From JBQCHF01 sp051953655 (GTDB lineage Bacteria > Actinomycetota > Actinomycetes > Motilibacterales > Motilibacteraceae), in NCBI GenBank assembly GCA_051953655.1, contig JBQCIO010000237.1, positions 1 through 33,309 on the forward strand: a stretch of 33,309 nucleotides of DNA. Direction: 5' to 3'. A program made the translations under genes and the position numbers. The first letter of the stretch is position 1, and the number at the start of each line of letters is the position of its first letter. Shown here in pieces: positions 1-7,401 of this stretch. Under the pieces are notes generated by a model. The model searched no databases, was not told the origin of the DNA, and saw only the letters and a program-made list of their open reading frames with translations.

Positions 1-1
1 C

Positions 2-133
2 AACTTCCGCGGAATCAGCCAGGCCGAGCTCGACCGGGTCGCCGAGGAGCTCAACACCCGACCCCGCGAGACCCTGGACTGGCAGACTCCCGCCGAAGCC
101 CTCGACGGGTTCCTCGTTGCATCCACCGGTTGA
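2..133 (+). CDS. IS30-family transposase, C-terminal fragment (cut by window edge)
   Basis: The open frame enters from the left edge and ends at TGA 131-133, giving 43 residues. They include the LNTRPRETLDWQTPAEAL stretch, which matches the conserved end of IS30-family transposases (typically a LN-x-RPRK-x-LG-x-x-TP-x-E pattern) just after the DDE catalytic core. The catalytic residues lie outside the window, so activity cannot be judged. No terminal inverted repeat could be recognised in the 60 bases after the stop. The enzyme would cut and paste its insertion sequence; here it marks a mobile element bordering otherwise ordinary chromosomal genes. Confidence 0.8.
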   Translation, partial: NFRGISQAELDRVAEELNTRPRETLDWQTPAEALDGFLVASTG

Positions 134-190
134 GCCCGCCGTTCCCTTCACCTTTCGTGCTTGATCACGGCAAGGAGCCGGAGGGAAGGG

Positions 191-451
191 TCACTGGCGG
201 CGCGGGTTGCGCCGGGCGGCGCGGTCGACCAGGCCGCTGGTGGGCACCCAGGGCTGGTCGTGGCCGTGCTCGCGCTCGCGGGCGCGGCGCTCCTCCTGCT
301 CGGCCTCGCGCGCGGCCACCGACCGCTCGTGCTCCTCGCCGCCGTCGCCCGGTCCTGTGGTGGGCGCCGGCTCGCCTTCCTCCGCGAGCAGCTCGAGCTC
401 GTGCGCGCGGCGCACGTGCTCCTCGTGGGTCTGCCTGCTGCGACGGGACAC
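191..451 (-). CDS. small highly charged hypothetical protein (86 aa)
   Basis: An 86-residue protein with a start at GTG 451, chosen because GGAGG lies 8 nt upstream on this strand; two further in-frame GTGs occur 6 and 9 nt earlier. It is rich in Glu, Arg and His, begins with a basic SRRSRQTHEEHVRRAHELE segment that could form a helix, and has a second charged helix (EAEQEERRAREREHGH) before a basic tail. There is no signal peptide or membrane segment. No family is recognised. It is transcribed away from the homocysteine methyltransferase gene and towards the IS30 remnant. Codon third positions are strongly G/C, as expected of a real gene in this genome. Confidence 0.55.
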   Translation of the reverse strand: MSRRSRQTHEEHVRRAHELELLAEEGEPAPTTGPGDGGEEHERSVAAREAEQEERRAREREHGHDQPWVPTSGLVDRAARRNPRRQ

Positions 452-555
452 GGTCACCACCTCCGTCCCCCGAGCCTGCCCCCGGACGGGCCCGGCGGGC
501 TGGGCCGAAGGTCGACCGGCTCGACCTCTCGCGCCGGTCCCGGGCAGTGCCTGCA

Positions 556-561
556 TAGGGT
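556..561 (+). promoter_or_regulatory. putative -10 box of leaderless mmuM transcript
   Basis: TAGGGT fits TAnnnT and lies 7 nt before ATG 569, so transcription would begin at or next to the start codon. No clear -35 is visible. Confidence 0.45.
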
Positions 562-568
562 CGGGAGC

Positions 569-1471
569 ATGACCGGACGTCCTGCCCTGCGCGAGGCGCT
601 GCGCGACGGCGTCGTCGTGCTCGACGGCGGCCTGGCCACCGAGCTCGAGCGCCGCGGCCACGACCTCTCCGACGACCTGTGGTCGGCGCGGCTGCTGCGC
701 GACGACCCGGCGGAGGTCGTCGCCACGCACGCCGCCTACTTCGCCGCGGGCGCCCGGGTCGCCACCTCGGCCAGCTACCAGGCCTCCTTCGAGGGCTTCG
801 CCGCCGCCGGGCTGGACCGGGCCGAGGCCGAGCGGCTGCTCCGCGAGAGCGTGCGGCTGGCCGCGCGGGCCCGCGACGCAGCGGAGGACGACGGCGTGCC
901 CCGCTGGGTGGCCGCCTCGGTCGGTCCCTACGGCGCCGTGCTCGCCGACGGCTCGGAGTACCGCGGCGACTACGACCTCTCGGTCGGCGAGCTGCGCACG
1001 TTCCACCGCTCTCGCTTGGAGATCCTGGCCGACGCCGGTGCGGACGTGCTGGCCTGCGAGACGGTGCCGTGCCTGGCCGAGGCCGAGGCGCTGGTGGCCG
1101 AGGTCGACCGGCTCGGGGTGCCGGCGTGGCTGAGCCTCACCTGCGCCGGGCTGCGCACGCGGGCCGGTGAGCCGGTGCAGGAGGCCTTCGCGCTGGCCGC
1201 GAGCAGCCCGAACGTGCTGGCGGTGGGGGTGAACTGCACCGCGCCCGACGACGTCGAGCCGCTGGTGCGGGCTGCGGCCGGGACCGCGCTGCCGGTGGTC
1301 GTCTACCCCAACAGCGGGGAGGGCTGGGACGGCGAGGCGCGCACCTGGACCGGCGACCCGAGGTTCGCCGCGGACCAGGTGCGCTCCTGGGTGACCGCCG
1401 GGGCGCGGCTCGTCGGCGGCTGCTGCCGGGTTGGCCCGACCGAGATCCGCGCGCTGTCCTACAACTTGTAG
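569..1471 (+). CDS. mmuM: homocysteine S-methyltransferase
   Basis: A 300-residue cytosolic zinc enzyme of the homocysteine S-methyltransferase (Pfam S-methyl_trans) family. It transfers a methyl group from S-methylmethionine or SAM to homocysteine to make methionine. The three zinc cysteines are in place: C223 in GVNCTAP and C285-C286 in GGCCRVGP. The N-terminal LDGGLATELERRG is the family's usual opening. Length equals that of E. coli MmuM. The frame is open for 400 bases upstream, but family homology begins at this ATG and a TAGGGT box 7 nt before it suggests a leaderless message. The C-terminus ends SYNL rather than the more usual leucine-rich helix because the stop codon sits in a short inverted repeat. 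It converges with the Sua5 gene; the stops are 6 nt apart. Confidence 0.93.
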   Translation: MTGRPALREALRDGVVVLDGGLATELERRGHDLSDDLWSARLLRDDPAEVVATHAAYFAAGARVATSASYQASFEGFAAAGLDRAEAERLLRESVRLAARARDAAEDDGVPRWVAASVGPYGAVLADGSEYRGDYDLSVGELRTFHRSRLEILADAGADVLACETVPCLAEAEALVAEVDRLGVPAWLSLTCAGLRTRAGEPVQEAFALAASSPNVLAVGVNCTAPDDVEPLVRAAAGTALPVVVYPNSGEGWDGEARTWTGDPRFAADQVRSWVTAGARLVGGCCRVGPTEIRALSYNL

Positions 1472-1473
1472 GA
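1457..1473. terminator. short hairpin over the mmuM stop codon
   Basis: TCCTACA (1457-1463), loop ACT, TGTAGGA (1467-1473) is a perfect 7-bp inverted repeat that contains the mmuM TAG. It lies between two convergent genes, so it could act in both directions. There is no U tract. A near-identical 17-mer ends the epimerase gene at 8382-8398. Confidence 0.45.
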
Positions 1474-1477
1474 ATGA

Positions 1478-2527
1478 CTAGCGGGCGCTGCCCACCGCGG
1501 CCCGCCGCAGCCGGTCGACGACGGCGTCGGCCAGCGCCCCGGTGCTCGGCGGCACGGCGAGCACGGTGCGCAGCGCCAGGTCGTCGGCCCGGCGCAGGGC
1601 CGCGTAGAGGGCCCGGGCGTAGGCCGCGGCGTCGTCCGGCGCGGCCAGCCGCACGGCGCCGGCCGGGGTCGCGACGTCGGCGGGGGCGAGCACGCCCACG
1701 GGCCCCTCGGCGGCGGCAGCGGCGCCAGGCAGCTCGTCCTGCGGGACCAGGCGCACCCGGGCGGCGGGGGCGTAGTGCGCGGCCAGGGTGCCCGGCGCGC
1801 GCACCGACCCGTCGGCGGCCACCACCTCCAGCCCGGTCACGGCCTCGACCTCCTGCACCGACACCCCGCCGGGCCGCAGCAGCCGCGGCGCCGGGCCGGT
1901 GCAGTCGAGGATCGTCGACTCCACGCCGACCTCGCTCGGCCCGCCGGCCAGCACCAGGTCCCGGCCCGGCTCGAGGACGTCGGCCAGCTCGTCGAGGACG
2001 TGCTCGGCGTCGGTCGGGCTCACCCGGCCGAACCGGTTGGCCGAGGGCGCCGCCACCCCGCCGCCGAAGGCCGCCAGCAGCGCGTGCGCCACGGGGTGCG
2101 CGGGTACCCGCAGCCCCACGGTGTCCTGCCTGCCGGTCACCCAGTCCCCGACCCCCGACGCCCTGCGCAGCACCAGCGTGAGCGGCCCGGGCCAGCAGGC
2201 CGCGGCCAGCAGCCGCGCCCAGGAGGGAACCTGCACGGCCCAGCGGTCGACGTCGTCGGCGGTGGCGAGGTGGACGATGAGCGGGTGGTCGGTGGGGCGC
2301 CCCTTGGCGGCGTAGACCCGGGCCACCGCGTCCCGGTTCCCGGCGTCGGCGCCGAGGCCGTAGACGGTCTCGGTCGGCAGCGCCACCAGCGCCCCGGCGC
2401 GCAGCGCGGCCGCGGCCGCCTCGACGTCGGTGGTCAGCAGGGCGGCGCGGCGGGCATCGCCCGCGTGGTCGACGGACGCGGCGTCGAGACGACCGTGTGC
2501 GGGAACAGGCTGGGGCACGAGGATCAT
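1478..2527 (-). CDS. sua5: L-threonylcarbamoyladenylate synthase, Sua5 type
   Basis: A 349-residue enzyme that condenses threonine, bicarbonate and ATP to threonylcarbamoyl-AMP, the first step of tRNA t6A37 synthesis. The YrdC core (about residues 25-235) shows the KGRPTDHPLIVHL motif, the ALPTETVYGLGADA substrate-binding loop and SANRFGRVSPT. A linker with APGTLAAHYAP leads to the C-terminal Sua5 domain, which makes this the long form rather than TsaC. ATG 2527 is chosen because GGGAGGG lies 4-10 nt upstream. The open frame extends further upstream but only into the 12-bp tandem repeat, which gives repetitive SVRC peptides and is clearly non-coding. It is divergent from the MFS gene, with a 140-bp spacer. 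Confidence 0.93.
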   Translation of the reverse strand: MILVPQPVPAHGRLDAASVDHAGDARRAALLTTDVEAAAAALRAGALVALPTETVYGLGADAGNRDAVARVYAAKGRPTDHPLIVHLATADDVDRWAVQVPSWARLLAAACWPGPLTLVLRRASGVGDWVTGRQDTVGLRVPAHPVAHALLAAFGGGVAAPSANRFGRVSPTDAEHVLDELADVLEPGRDLVLAGGPSEVGVESTILDCTGPAPRLLRPGGVSVQEVEAVTGLEVVAADGSVRAPGTLAAHYAPAARVRLVPQDELPGAAAAAEGPVGVLAPADVATPAGAVRLAAPDDAAAYARALYAALRRADDLALRTVLAVPPSTGALADAVVDRLRRAAVGSAR

Positions 2528-2594
2528 TGTCCCTCCCGGGCGCACCCGATCACGCGCGGCCGATGACGTGCAGCGCAGGGTGCCGAACGGGGGG

Positions 2595-2630
2595 ACCGAG
2601 CAGCGGACCGAGCAGCGGACCGAGCAGCGG
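2595..2630. repeat. 12-bp tandem repeat, three perfect copies
   Basis: Three head-to-tail copies of ACCGAGCAGCGG lie in the spacer between the divergent sua5 and MFS genes, followed by a decayed GACGAG. They fall in the 5' leader or promoter region of the MFS gene, so copy number could affect its expression. Confidence 0.85.
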
Positions 2631-2667
2631 GACGAGACGACGCAGGACGAGCCGGGAGAGCAGGGGC

Positions 2668-3996
2668 ATGAGCGGCGCAACGCGGACCGGCGGGCGCGCC
2701 TGGACGGTGTGGGCCGTCGGCGTCGTCGCCTACGTCGTGGCCGTGCTCCAGCGCACCTCGTTCGGCGTCGCCGGGCTGGACGCCGCGCACCGGTTCGGCG
2801 CCTCGGCCGGCATCCTCGCCACGTTCACCGTGCTGCAGCTGCTGGTCTACGCCGGCCTGCAGGTGCCGGTCGGGGTGGCGCTGGACCGTGCCGGCAGCCG
2901 CCTGCTGGTGGTGACCGGCGCCGTGCTGATGGCGGGCGGGCAGGTGCTGCTGGCCACCGCCGGGTCGGTCGGGTCGGCCGTGGCCGCCCGCGTGCTGGTC
3001 GGGGCCGGCGACGCCATGACGTTCGTGAGCGTCCTGCGGATGGTCTCGGCGTGGTTCCCCGCCCGTCGGGTGCCGCTGGTCACCCAGCTGACCGGCATCG
3101 TCGGCCAGCTCGGCCAGGTGCTCAGCGCGATCCCGCTGGTGGCGCTCCTGCACGGCCCGGGCTGGACGCCGGCCTTCCTGGCCGCCGCCGCCTTCAGCGT
3201 GCTGGCCGCGGTGCTGTCCCTGGCTCTGCTGCGCGACGCGCCCGCCGGAGCCGCGCCCCGGACGTCGGCGGTCTCGCTGGGCCAGGTGCGCCACGACCTC
3301 GCCACCGCCTGGCGCCACCCCGGCACCCGGCTCGGGCTGTGGACCCACTTCGTCACCCAGTTCTCGGGCACCGTGTTCGCCCTCATGTGGGGCTTCCCGT
3401 TCCTCGAGTCCGCCGAGAAGCTGCCGCCGGCGCAGGCCAGCGCCCTGCTCACCGTGTTCGTGCTCGCCGGCATGGTGTTCGCGCCGTTCCTCGGTGAGAT
3501 GGTGGCCCGGCACCCGCTGCGCCGCAGCTGGCTGGTGCTGGGCGTCGTCGCCGTCACGATCGGGCTGTGGGCGGCCGTGCTGTCGCTGCCGCACCCCGCC
3601 CCGCTGTGGCTGCTGGTGCTGCTCGTGCTGACGCTGGCGCTCGGCGGCCCCGGCTCGATGATCGCCTTCGACTACGCCCGCACCTTCAACCCGCCCAACC
3701 GCCTGGGCACCGCCACCGGCATCGTCAACGTCGGCGGGTTCATCGCCTCGCTGCTCACGATCCTCGCCGTCGGCGTGGTGCTCGACGTGCTCACCCCGGC
3801 CGGCAGCGGCGACACCTACTCCCTGGGGGCCTTCCGGGCCGCGCTGTCGGTGCAGTTCGTCGTGTGGGCCGTGGGGATCGCCGGCGTCGTCGTGACCCGG
3901 CGCAAGGTCCGGCACCGGATGGCGCACGAGGGCGTCGTGGTCCCGCCGCTGCGCCAGGCGGTGCGCCGGAACCTGGAGGCGCGGCGCACGCGCTGA
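2668..3996 (+). CDS. MFS transporter
   Basis: A 442-residue major facilitator with about 12 hydrophobic helices. The first (AWTVWAVGVVAYVVAVLQRT) begins near residue 10, and helix 2-3 carries the PVGVALDRAGSRLLVV loop, the family's G-x-x-x-D-R-x-G-R/S motif A. Similarity of the opening (YVVAVLQRTSFGVAGLDAAHRF) is to nitrate/sugar-type MFS carriers of actinobacteria. Substrate is not predictable. A cytosolic tail of about 30 basic residues follows the last helix. ATG 2668 has AGGGG close upstream and starts just before helix 1; the longer open frame contains the non-coding repeat. No partner gene gives a clue to its cargo. Confidence 0.88.
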   Translation: MSGATRTGGRAWTVWAVGVVAYVVAVLQRTSFGVAGLDAAHRFGASAGILATFTVLQLLVYAGLQVPVGVALDRAGSRLLVVTGAVLMAGGQVLLATAGSVGSAVAARVLVGAGDAMTFVSVLRMVSAWFPARRVPLVTQLTGIVGQLGQVLSAIPLVALLHGPGWTPAFLAAAAFSVLAAVLSLALLRDAPAGAAPRTSAVSLGQVRHDLATAWRHPGTRLGLWTHFVTQFSGTVFALMWGFPFLESAEKLPPAQASALLTVFVLAGMVFAPFLGEMVARHPLRRSWLVLGVVAVTIGLWAAVLSLPHPAPLWLLVLLVLTLALGGPGSMIAFDYARTFNPPNRLGTATGIVNVGGFIASLLTILAVGVVLDVLTPAGSGDTYSLGAFRAALSVQFVVWAVGIAGVVVTRRKVRHRMAHEGVVVPPLRQAVRRNLEARRTR

Positions 3997-4126
3997 GTGC
4001 GTCCGGGCCCGTCACCCGAACGGCCTACGGCGGGTCGACAACCGGCTCGGGGGGATCGTCGTCTTGGATGGTGCGGGGCGGAGGGGCCGACGAGCCCTCC
4101 CGCCCCGCACCACGTGCAGGACAGGT

Positions 4127-4154
4127 ACGACGACCAGTGCGCGACGACCAGTGC
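4127..4154. repeat. 14-bp direct repeat in lipoprotein leader
   Basis: Two adjacent copies of (A/G)CGACGACCAGTGC, differing at one base, lie 36 nt before the ATG of the DUF4232 lipoprotein. The whole 3997-4189 spacer has no other gene. Confidence 0.7.
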
Positions 4155-4189
4155 AGGACCCCAGTACAACCCTCGGGGAAGGAACCACC

Positions 4190-4894
4190 ATGACGGACAG
4201 CACGACCAGCCAGACCAGCAGCACCACCACCTCGACGCGCTCGGCCCGCTCGACGCGCGCCCGCTCCGGCCTGTCCGTCCTGTCCGTGGCCGCCGTCGCA
4301 GCGCTGGCGCTGTCCGCCTGCTCGGGCGGCTCCTCGTCCTCGAACGCCGACGCCGCCGCGCCGCAGCAGTCCGCGACGTCGTCGGCGCCGGCCGCGAGCG
4401 AGTCCGCGAGCGCCCCGGCCACCCCGACCGAGTCGGCCCCCGCCACCCCCACGCCGACCGGCCCGGTGGAGTGCACCACCAAGGATCTGCGGGCCGACGT
4501 CGTGCCCGGTCAGTCGGCGGCGGGCCAGCGCTATGCCGCGCTGGTCTTCACCAACACCTCGGCCAGCTCCTGCTTCGTCGTCGGCTACCCGGGCCTCCAG
4601 CTGCTCTCGGCCTCCGGCGGCAAGGTGCCCACCGACGTCGTGCGCTCGGCCGGGACGAAGAAGCAGGTCACCCTGGCCCAGGGCGAGAAGGCCTCCACGC
4701 TGATGCACTGGTCGGTCGTGCCGGGCCCCGGCGAGCCCACCGACTCCGCCTGCGAGCCCACCGCCGCCACCCTCCTGGTCACCCCGCCGGACCAGACCAC
4801 GCAGCTGAAGTCCGCGTGGGAGGGCGGCCAGGTCTGCCTGAAGGGGCGGATCGACGTGCGCCCGCTCGAGGCCGGGTCCGACCCGCAGCCGTAG
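4190..4894 (+). CDS. DUF4232 lipoprotein
   Basis: A 234-residue exported lipoprotein. A basic N-region is followed by a hydrophobic segment (LSVLSVAAVAALALSAC, about residues 27-43) ending in the lipobox LSAC. A Ser/Thr/Ala/Pro-rich linker runs to about residue 88. The rest is a DUF4232 domain with four cysteines (VECTTKDL, SSCFVVGYPG, DSACEPT, GQVCLKG), probably two disulfides. Such proteins sit on the outer face of the actinobacterial membrane; their role is unknown. ATG 4190 has a strong GGGGAAGGAA Shine-Dalgarno. It converges with the MFS exporter, with the 4915-4962 hairpin between. Confidence 0.88.
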   Translation: MTDSTTSQTSSTTTSTRSARSTRARSGLSVLSVAAVAALALSACSGGSSSSNADAAAPQQSATSSAPAASESASAPATPTESAPATPTPTGPVECTTKDLRADVVPGQSAAGQRYAALVFTNTSASSCFVVGYPGLQLLSASGGKVPTDVVRSAGTKKQVTLAQGEKASTLMHWSVVPGPGEPTDSACEPTAATLLVTPPDQTTQLKSAWEGGQVCLKGRIDVRPLEAGSDPQP

Positions 4895-4914
4895 GCACCG
4901 GGGCAAGATCAAGA

Positions 4915-4962
4915 ATGGGTGTGCCACCGATAGGCATCGATGCGTGTCGGTGGCCCACCCAT
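4915..4962. terminator. 22-bp imperfect intergenic hairpin
   Basis: The arms 4915-4936 and 4941-4962 pair at 20 of 22 positions (19 Watson-Crick, one G-U, two mismatches) around a TCGA loop. The tip contains the 10-bp palindrome GCATCGATGC. It lies between convergent genes and probably stops transcription both ways, though there is no U tract. The GATAGG at its shoulder recalls the GATA loops of the hairpins at 7322 and 22096. Confidence 0.7.
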
Positions 4963-4973
4963 GTCCGGGACCG

Positions 4974-6260
4974 TCACGCCACGGGGCCGGGTGCCGGCTC
5001 GACGGCGACCTCGCCCGACACGTCCGCCGCCCGGGTGTCGTAGCGGACCAGCGCAGGGAACGCGAGCGCCAGCAGGCCGGCGCCGACGACGGTGGCGATG
5101 CCGCCGCCCAGGGCGCTCAGCGACGGTGTGGTGAGCGAGCCGACCACGCCGGCCCGCACGTTGCCCAGTTGCGGGCCGCCGGCGCCGACCACGAAGTCGA
5201 CGGCGGTCACCCGGCCGCGCACCTCCTCGGAGACGACCCGCTGCACCAGCAGGGAGCGGACGACGACGCTCGTGGCGTCGGCCGCACCGGCCAGCACGAG
5301 CGCGGCGAGGGTGAGCGGCAGGGAGCGGGCCAGGCCGAACCAGGCCACCCCGCCGCCCCAGACCGCGACGGCGACGAGCATGGTGCGCCCGGGCCGGCGC
5401 CCGTGGCTCGCGTGCCCGGACAGCACAGTGGCCACCAGCCCGCCGACGGCGGGCGCGGCGGTGAGCAGCCCGAGGGTGCGGGCGTCGCCACCGAAGCGCT
5501 CGGCGGTGACCGCCGGCAGCAGCGCGAACGGCATGCCGAGGACCATCGCGTCCAGGTCCGCGAGCAGCACGCCGGTGAGCAGCTTCGACCGGCGCAGGTA
5601 GCGCAGTCCTTCTGCCACCGACGCCAGCCCGGGCCGGCGGATGTCTGCGGTGGGCGGCACCGCCGGCAGCCGCGCCACCGCGTGGAGGACCGCGGCGAAG
5701 CTCACGGTGTCCAGCAGGTAGCAGCCCTTCAGGCCCACCGCGGCGGTCACCGCGCCGGCCAGCGCCGGCCCGCAGATCATGCTGGCCACGAAGGAGAGCT
5801 GGGACAGCGCGAAGCCGGCGCCCATCCGCTCCGGGGGGAGCAGGGCCGCGACCAGCGTGCGCCGGGTCGGGCCGTCGATGCTGCTGAGCAGCGCCATGCC
5901 GGAGACCAGCAGGTAGACCGGCCAGACGTGCGGCGAGTCCAGGGCGGCCTGTGCGGTGAGCAGCGCCGAGACCAGGAGCAGGCCGGTGCTGGTGGCGAGC
6001 ACCAGGCGCCGCCGGTCCACGGCGTCGGCCAGGCTCCCGCCGAACAGCCCCACCACGACCATCGGCACCGCCACCGCGGCTCCGAGCGCGCCGACCGCGG
6101 CGCTGGAGCCGGTGAGCCGGTAGACCTGCAGGGCCGCGGCGAAGGTGCCCATCGAGCCGCCGACCGCCGAGAGCAGGCCGCCCAGCCACAGCCGGCGGAA
6201 GTCGGCGCTCTCCCGCAGCGGGCGGACGTCGGCCAGCAGCCGTCCCGCCCTGCTCGCCAC
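4974..6260 (-). CDS. MFS transporter (EntS-like exporter)
   Basis: A 428-residue membrane protein with about 12 helices. It fits the MFS_3/EntS group: SADFRRLWLGGLLSAVGGSMGTFAAALQ at the N-terminus, the GGSLADAVDRRRLVL loop (motif A) after helix 2, and SSIDGPTRRTLVAALLPPERM after helix 4. Members export siderophores, drugs or metabolites; the substrate here is unknown. GTG 6260 is preferred because GGGGG lies 7 nt upstream and it starts just before the conserved region. An upstream ATG at 6398 would overlap the divergent dehalogenase gene. The end converges on the DUF4232 lipoprotein. Confidence 0.85.
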   Translation of the reverse strand: MASRAGRLLADVRPLRESADFRRLWLGGLLSAVGGSMGTFAAALQVYRLTGSSAAVGALGAAVAVPMVVVGLFGGSLADAVDRRRLVLATSTGLLLVSALLTAQAALDSPHVWPVYLLVSGMALLSSIDGPTRRTLVAALLPPERMGAGFALSQLSFVASMICGPALAGAVTAAVGLKGCYLLDTVSFAAVLHAVARLPAVPPTADIRRPGLASVAEGLRYLRRSKLLTGVLLADLDAMVLGMPFALLPAVTAERFGGDARTLGLLTAAPAVGGLVATVLSGHASHGRRPGRTMLVAVAVWGGGVAWFGLARSLPLTLAALVLAGAADATSVVVRSLLVQRVVSEEVRGRVTAVDFVVGAGGPQLGNVRAGVVGSLTTPSLSALGGGIATVVGAGLLALAFPALVRYDTRAADVSGEVAVEPAPGPVA

Positions 6261-6367
6261 CGCTGCGCCCCCGTCCCTGCTGACCGGGCACACAGTCTGC
6301 CCGCTGCCGGGCGGGAACCGGACGCGGTGCTCGACGAGCGGCCGTCGACAGGGGGTCCCCGCTCCGG

Positions 6368-6373
6368 TAGGCA
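6368..6373 (+). promoter_or_regulatory. putative -10 box, leaderless dehalogenase
   Basis: TAGGCA lies 6 nt before GTG 6380. The 17 bases 6366-6382 match 16 of 17 at the DUF445 start (32351-32367), which supports a shared start signal. Confidence 0.4.
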
Positions 6374-6379
6374 TGGCGG

Positions 6380-7297
6380 GTGCAGACGCTGAGGACACCC
6401 GAGGAGCGCTTCGCCGCCCTGGCCGACTTCCCCTACGAGCCCCGCTACGTCGACGTGCCCGATCCCGACGGCGGCACGCTGCGGATGGCCTACGTGGAGG
6501 CCGGGCCGGCGGACGGGGAGCCGGTGGTGCTGCTGCACGGCGAGCCCACCTGGTCCTACCTCTACCGCAAGCTGCTGCCCACCCTCGCCGACGCCGGCCT
6601 GCGCGCGGTCGCTCCGGACCTGGTCGGCTTCGGCCGCTCGGACAAGCCCGCGCGGGTGGAGGACCACAGCTACGCCCGGCACGTCGAATGGGTGCGGGCC
6701 GCGCTGTTCGACGCGCTCGACCTGACCGGTGTCACCCTCGTCGGGCAGGACTGGGGCGGGCTGATCGGGCTCCGGGTGGCGGCCGAGAACCCCGACCGGT
6801 TCGCACGGATCGTGGCGGCCAACACGGGTCTGCCGACCGGCGACCAGCCGATGCCCGAGGTGTGGTGGCAGTTCCGGCGCGCCGTCGAGAGCGCGCCGAG
6901 CCTCGACGTCGCCCGCTTCGTGGCCAGCGGCTGCCGCCGCGGGCTGGGGGAGGAGCAGCGCGCCGCCTACGACGCGCCGTTCCCGGACCAGAGCTACCTC
7001 GCCGGGCCGCGCGCGATGCCGCCGTTGGTGCCCACCGCCCCGGACGACCCGGCGTCGGAGGCCAACCGCAAGGCCTGGGCGACGCTCTCCTCGTCGAGCA
7101 CGCCGTTCCTGGTGGCGTTCAGCGACGGCGACCCGATCACCGGCGGCATGGCCCCGGTGCTGCGCCGGGCCATGCCGGGCGCGCAGGGCCGCGAGCACCC
7201 CGTCATCGCCGACGCCGGCCACTTCCTCCAGGAGGACGCCGGCGAGGAACTGGCGGCGGCCGTCGTCGCGTTCGTGCGCCAGACGCCCGCTCGCTGA
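6380..7297 (+). CDS. haloalkane dehalogenase (HLD-I type)
   Basis: A 305-residue alpha/beta hydrolase that cleaves carbon-halogen bonds, giving an alcohol plus halide. The catalytic set is visible: nucleophile D124 with halide-binding W125 in GQDWGG, E55 and W58 in HGEPTWSYLYRK (oxyanion hole region), acid D249 or D251 in FSDGDPITGG, and base H281 in DAGHFLQE. The acid lies late in the chain, after the cap, as in DhlA/DhmA (HLD-I). The cap includes the FPDQSYLAG segment also known from DhlA. Native substrate is unknown. GTG 6380 starts exactly at family homology and has a -10-like box 6 nt before it. It is divergent from the MFS exporter; a 19-bp hairpin follows 24 bases after the stop. Confidence 0.9.
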   Translation: MQTLRTPEERFAALADFPYEPRYVDVPDPDGGTLRMAYVEAGPADGEPVVLLHGEPTWSYLYRKLLPTLADAGLRAVAPDLVGFGRSDKPARVEDHSYARHVEWVRAALFDALDLTGVTLVGQDWGGLIGLRVAAENPDRFARIVAANTGLPTGDQPMPEVWWQFRRAVESAPSLDVARFVASGCRRGLGEEQRAAYDAPFPDQSYLAGPRAMPPLVPTAPDDPASEANRKAWATLSSSSTPFLVAFSDGDPITGGMAPVLRRAMPGAQGREHPVIADAGHFLQEDAGEELAAAVVAFVRQTPAR

Positions 7298-7321
7298 GAC
7301 CCCGCCGAGCGTTGCCGTGAC

Positions 7322-7362
7322 GTCCGAAGGATCGACACCTGATAGGTGTCGATCCTTCGGAC
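7322..7362. terminator. perfect 19-bp hairpin, copy 1 of a two-copy family
   Basis: Left arm 7322-7340, loop GAT, right arm 7344-7362, with no mismatch. The outer part GTCCGAAGGATCG is identical to the outer arm of the hairpin at 22096-22141, while the inner part differs but still pairs. It follows the dehalogenase stop by 24 bases and precedes the epimerase by 39. A terminator role is likely despite the missing U tract. Confidence 0.75.
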
Positions 7363-7401
7363 CTACGAACAAGAACCCGACCCCTCATGAACGGATCGAG
7401 C

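Noticed and set aside
161..568. N-terminal extension of MmuM by 136 codons
   Set aside because: Homology starts at ATG 569, where a -10 box also sits; the extension overlaps the small minus-strand gene with its own ribosome site.
2528..2680. Longer start for Sua5
   Set aside because: The extra residues come from the tandem repeat; ATG 2527 has a strong ribosome site.
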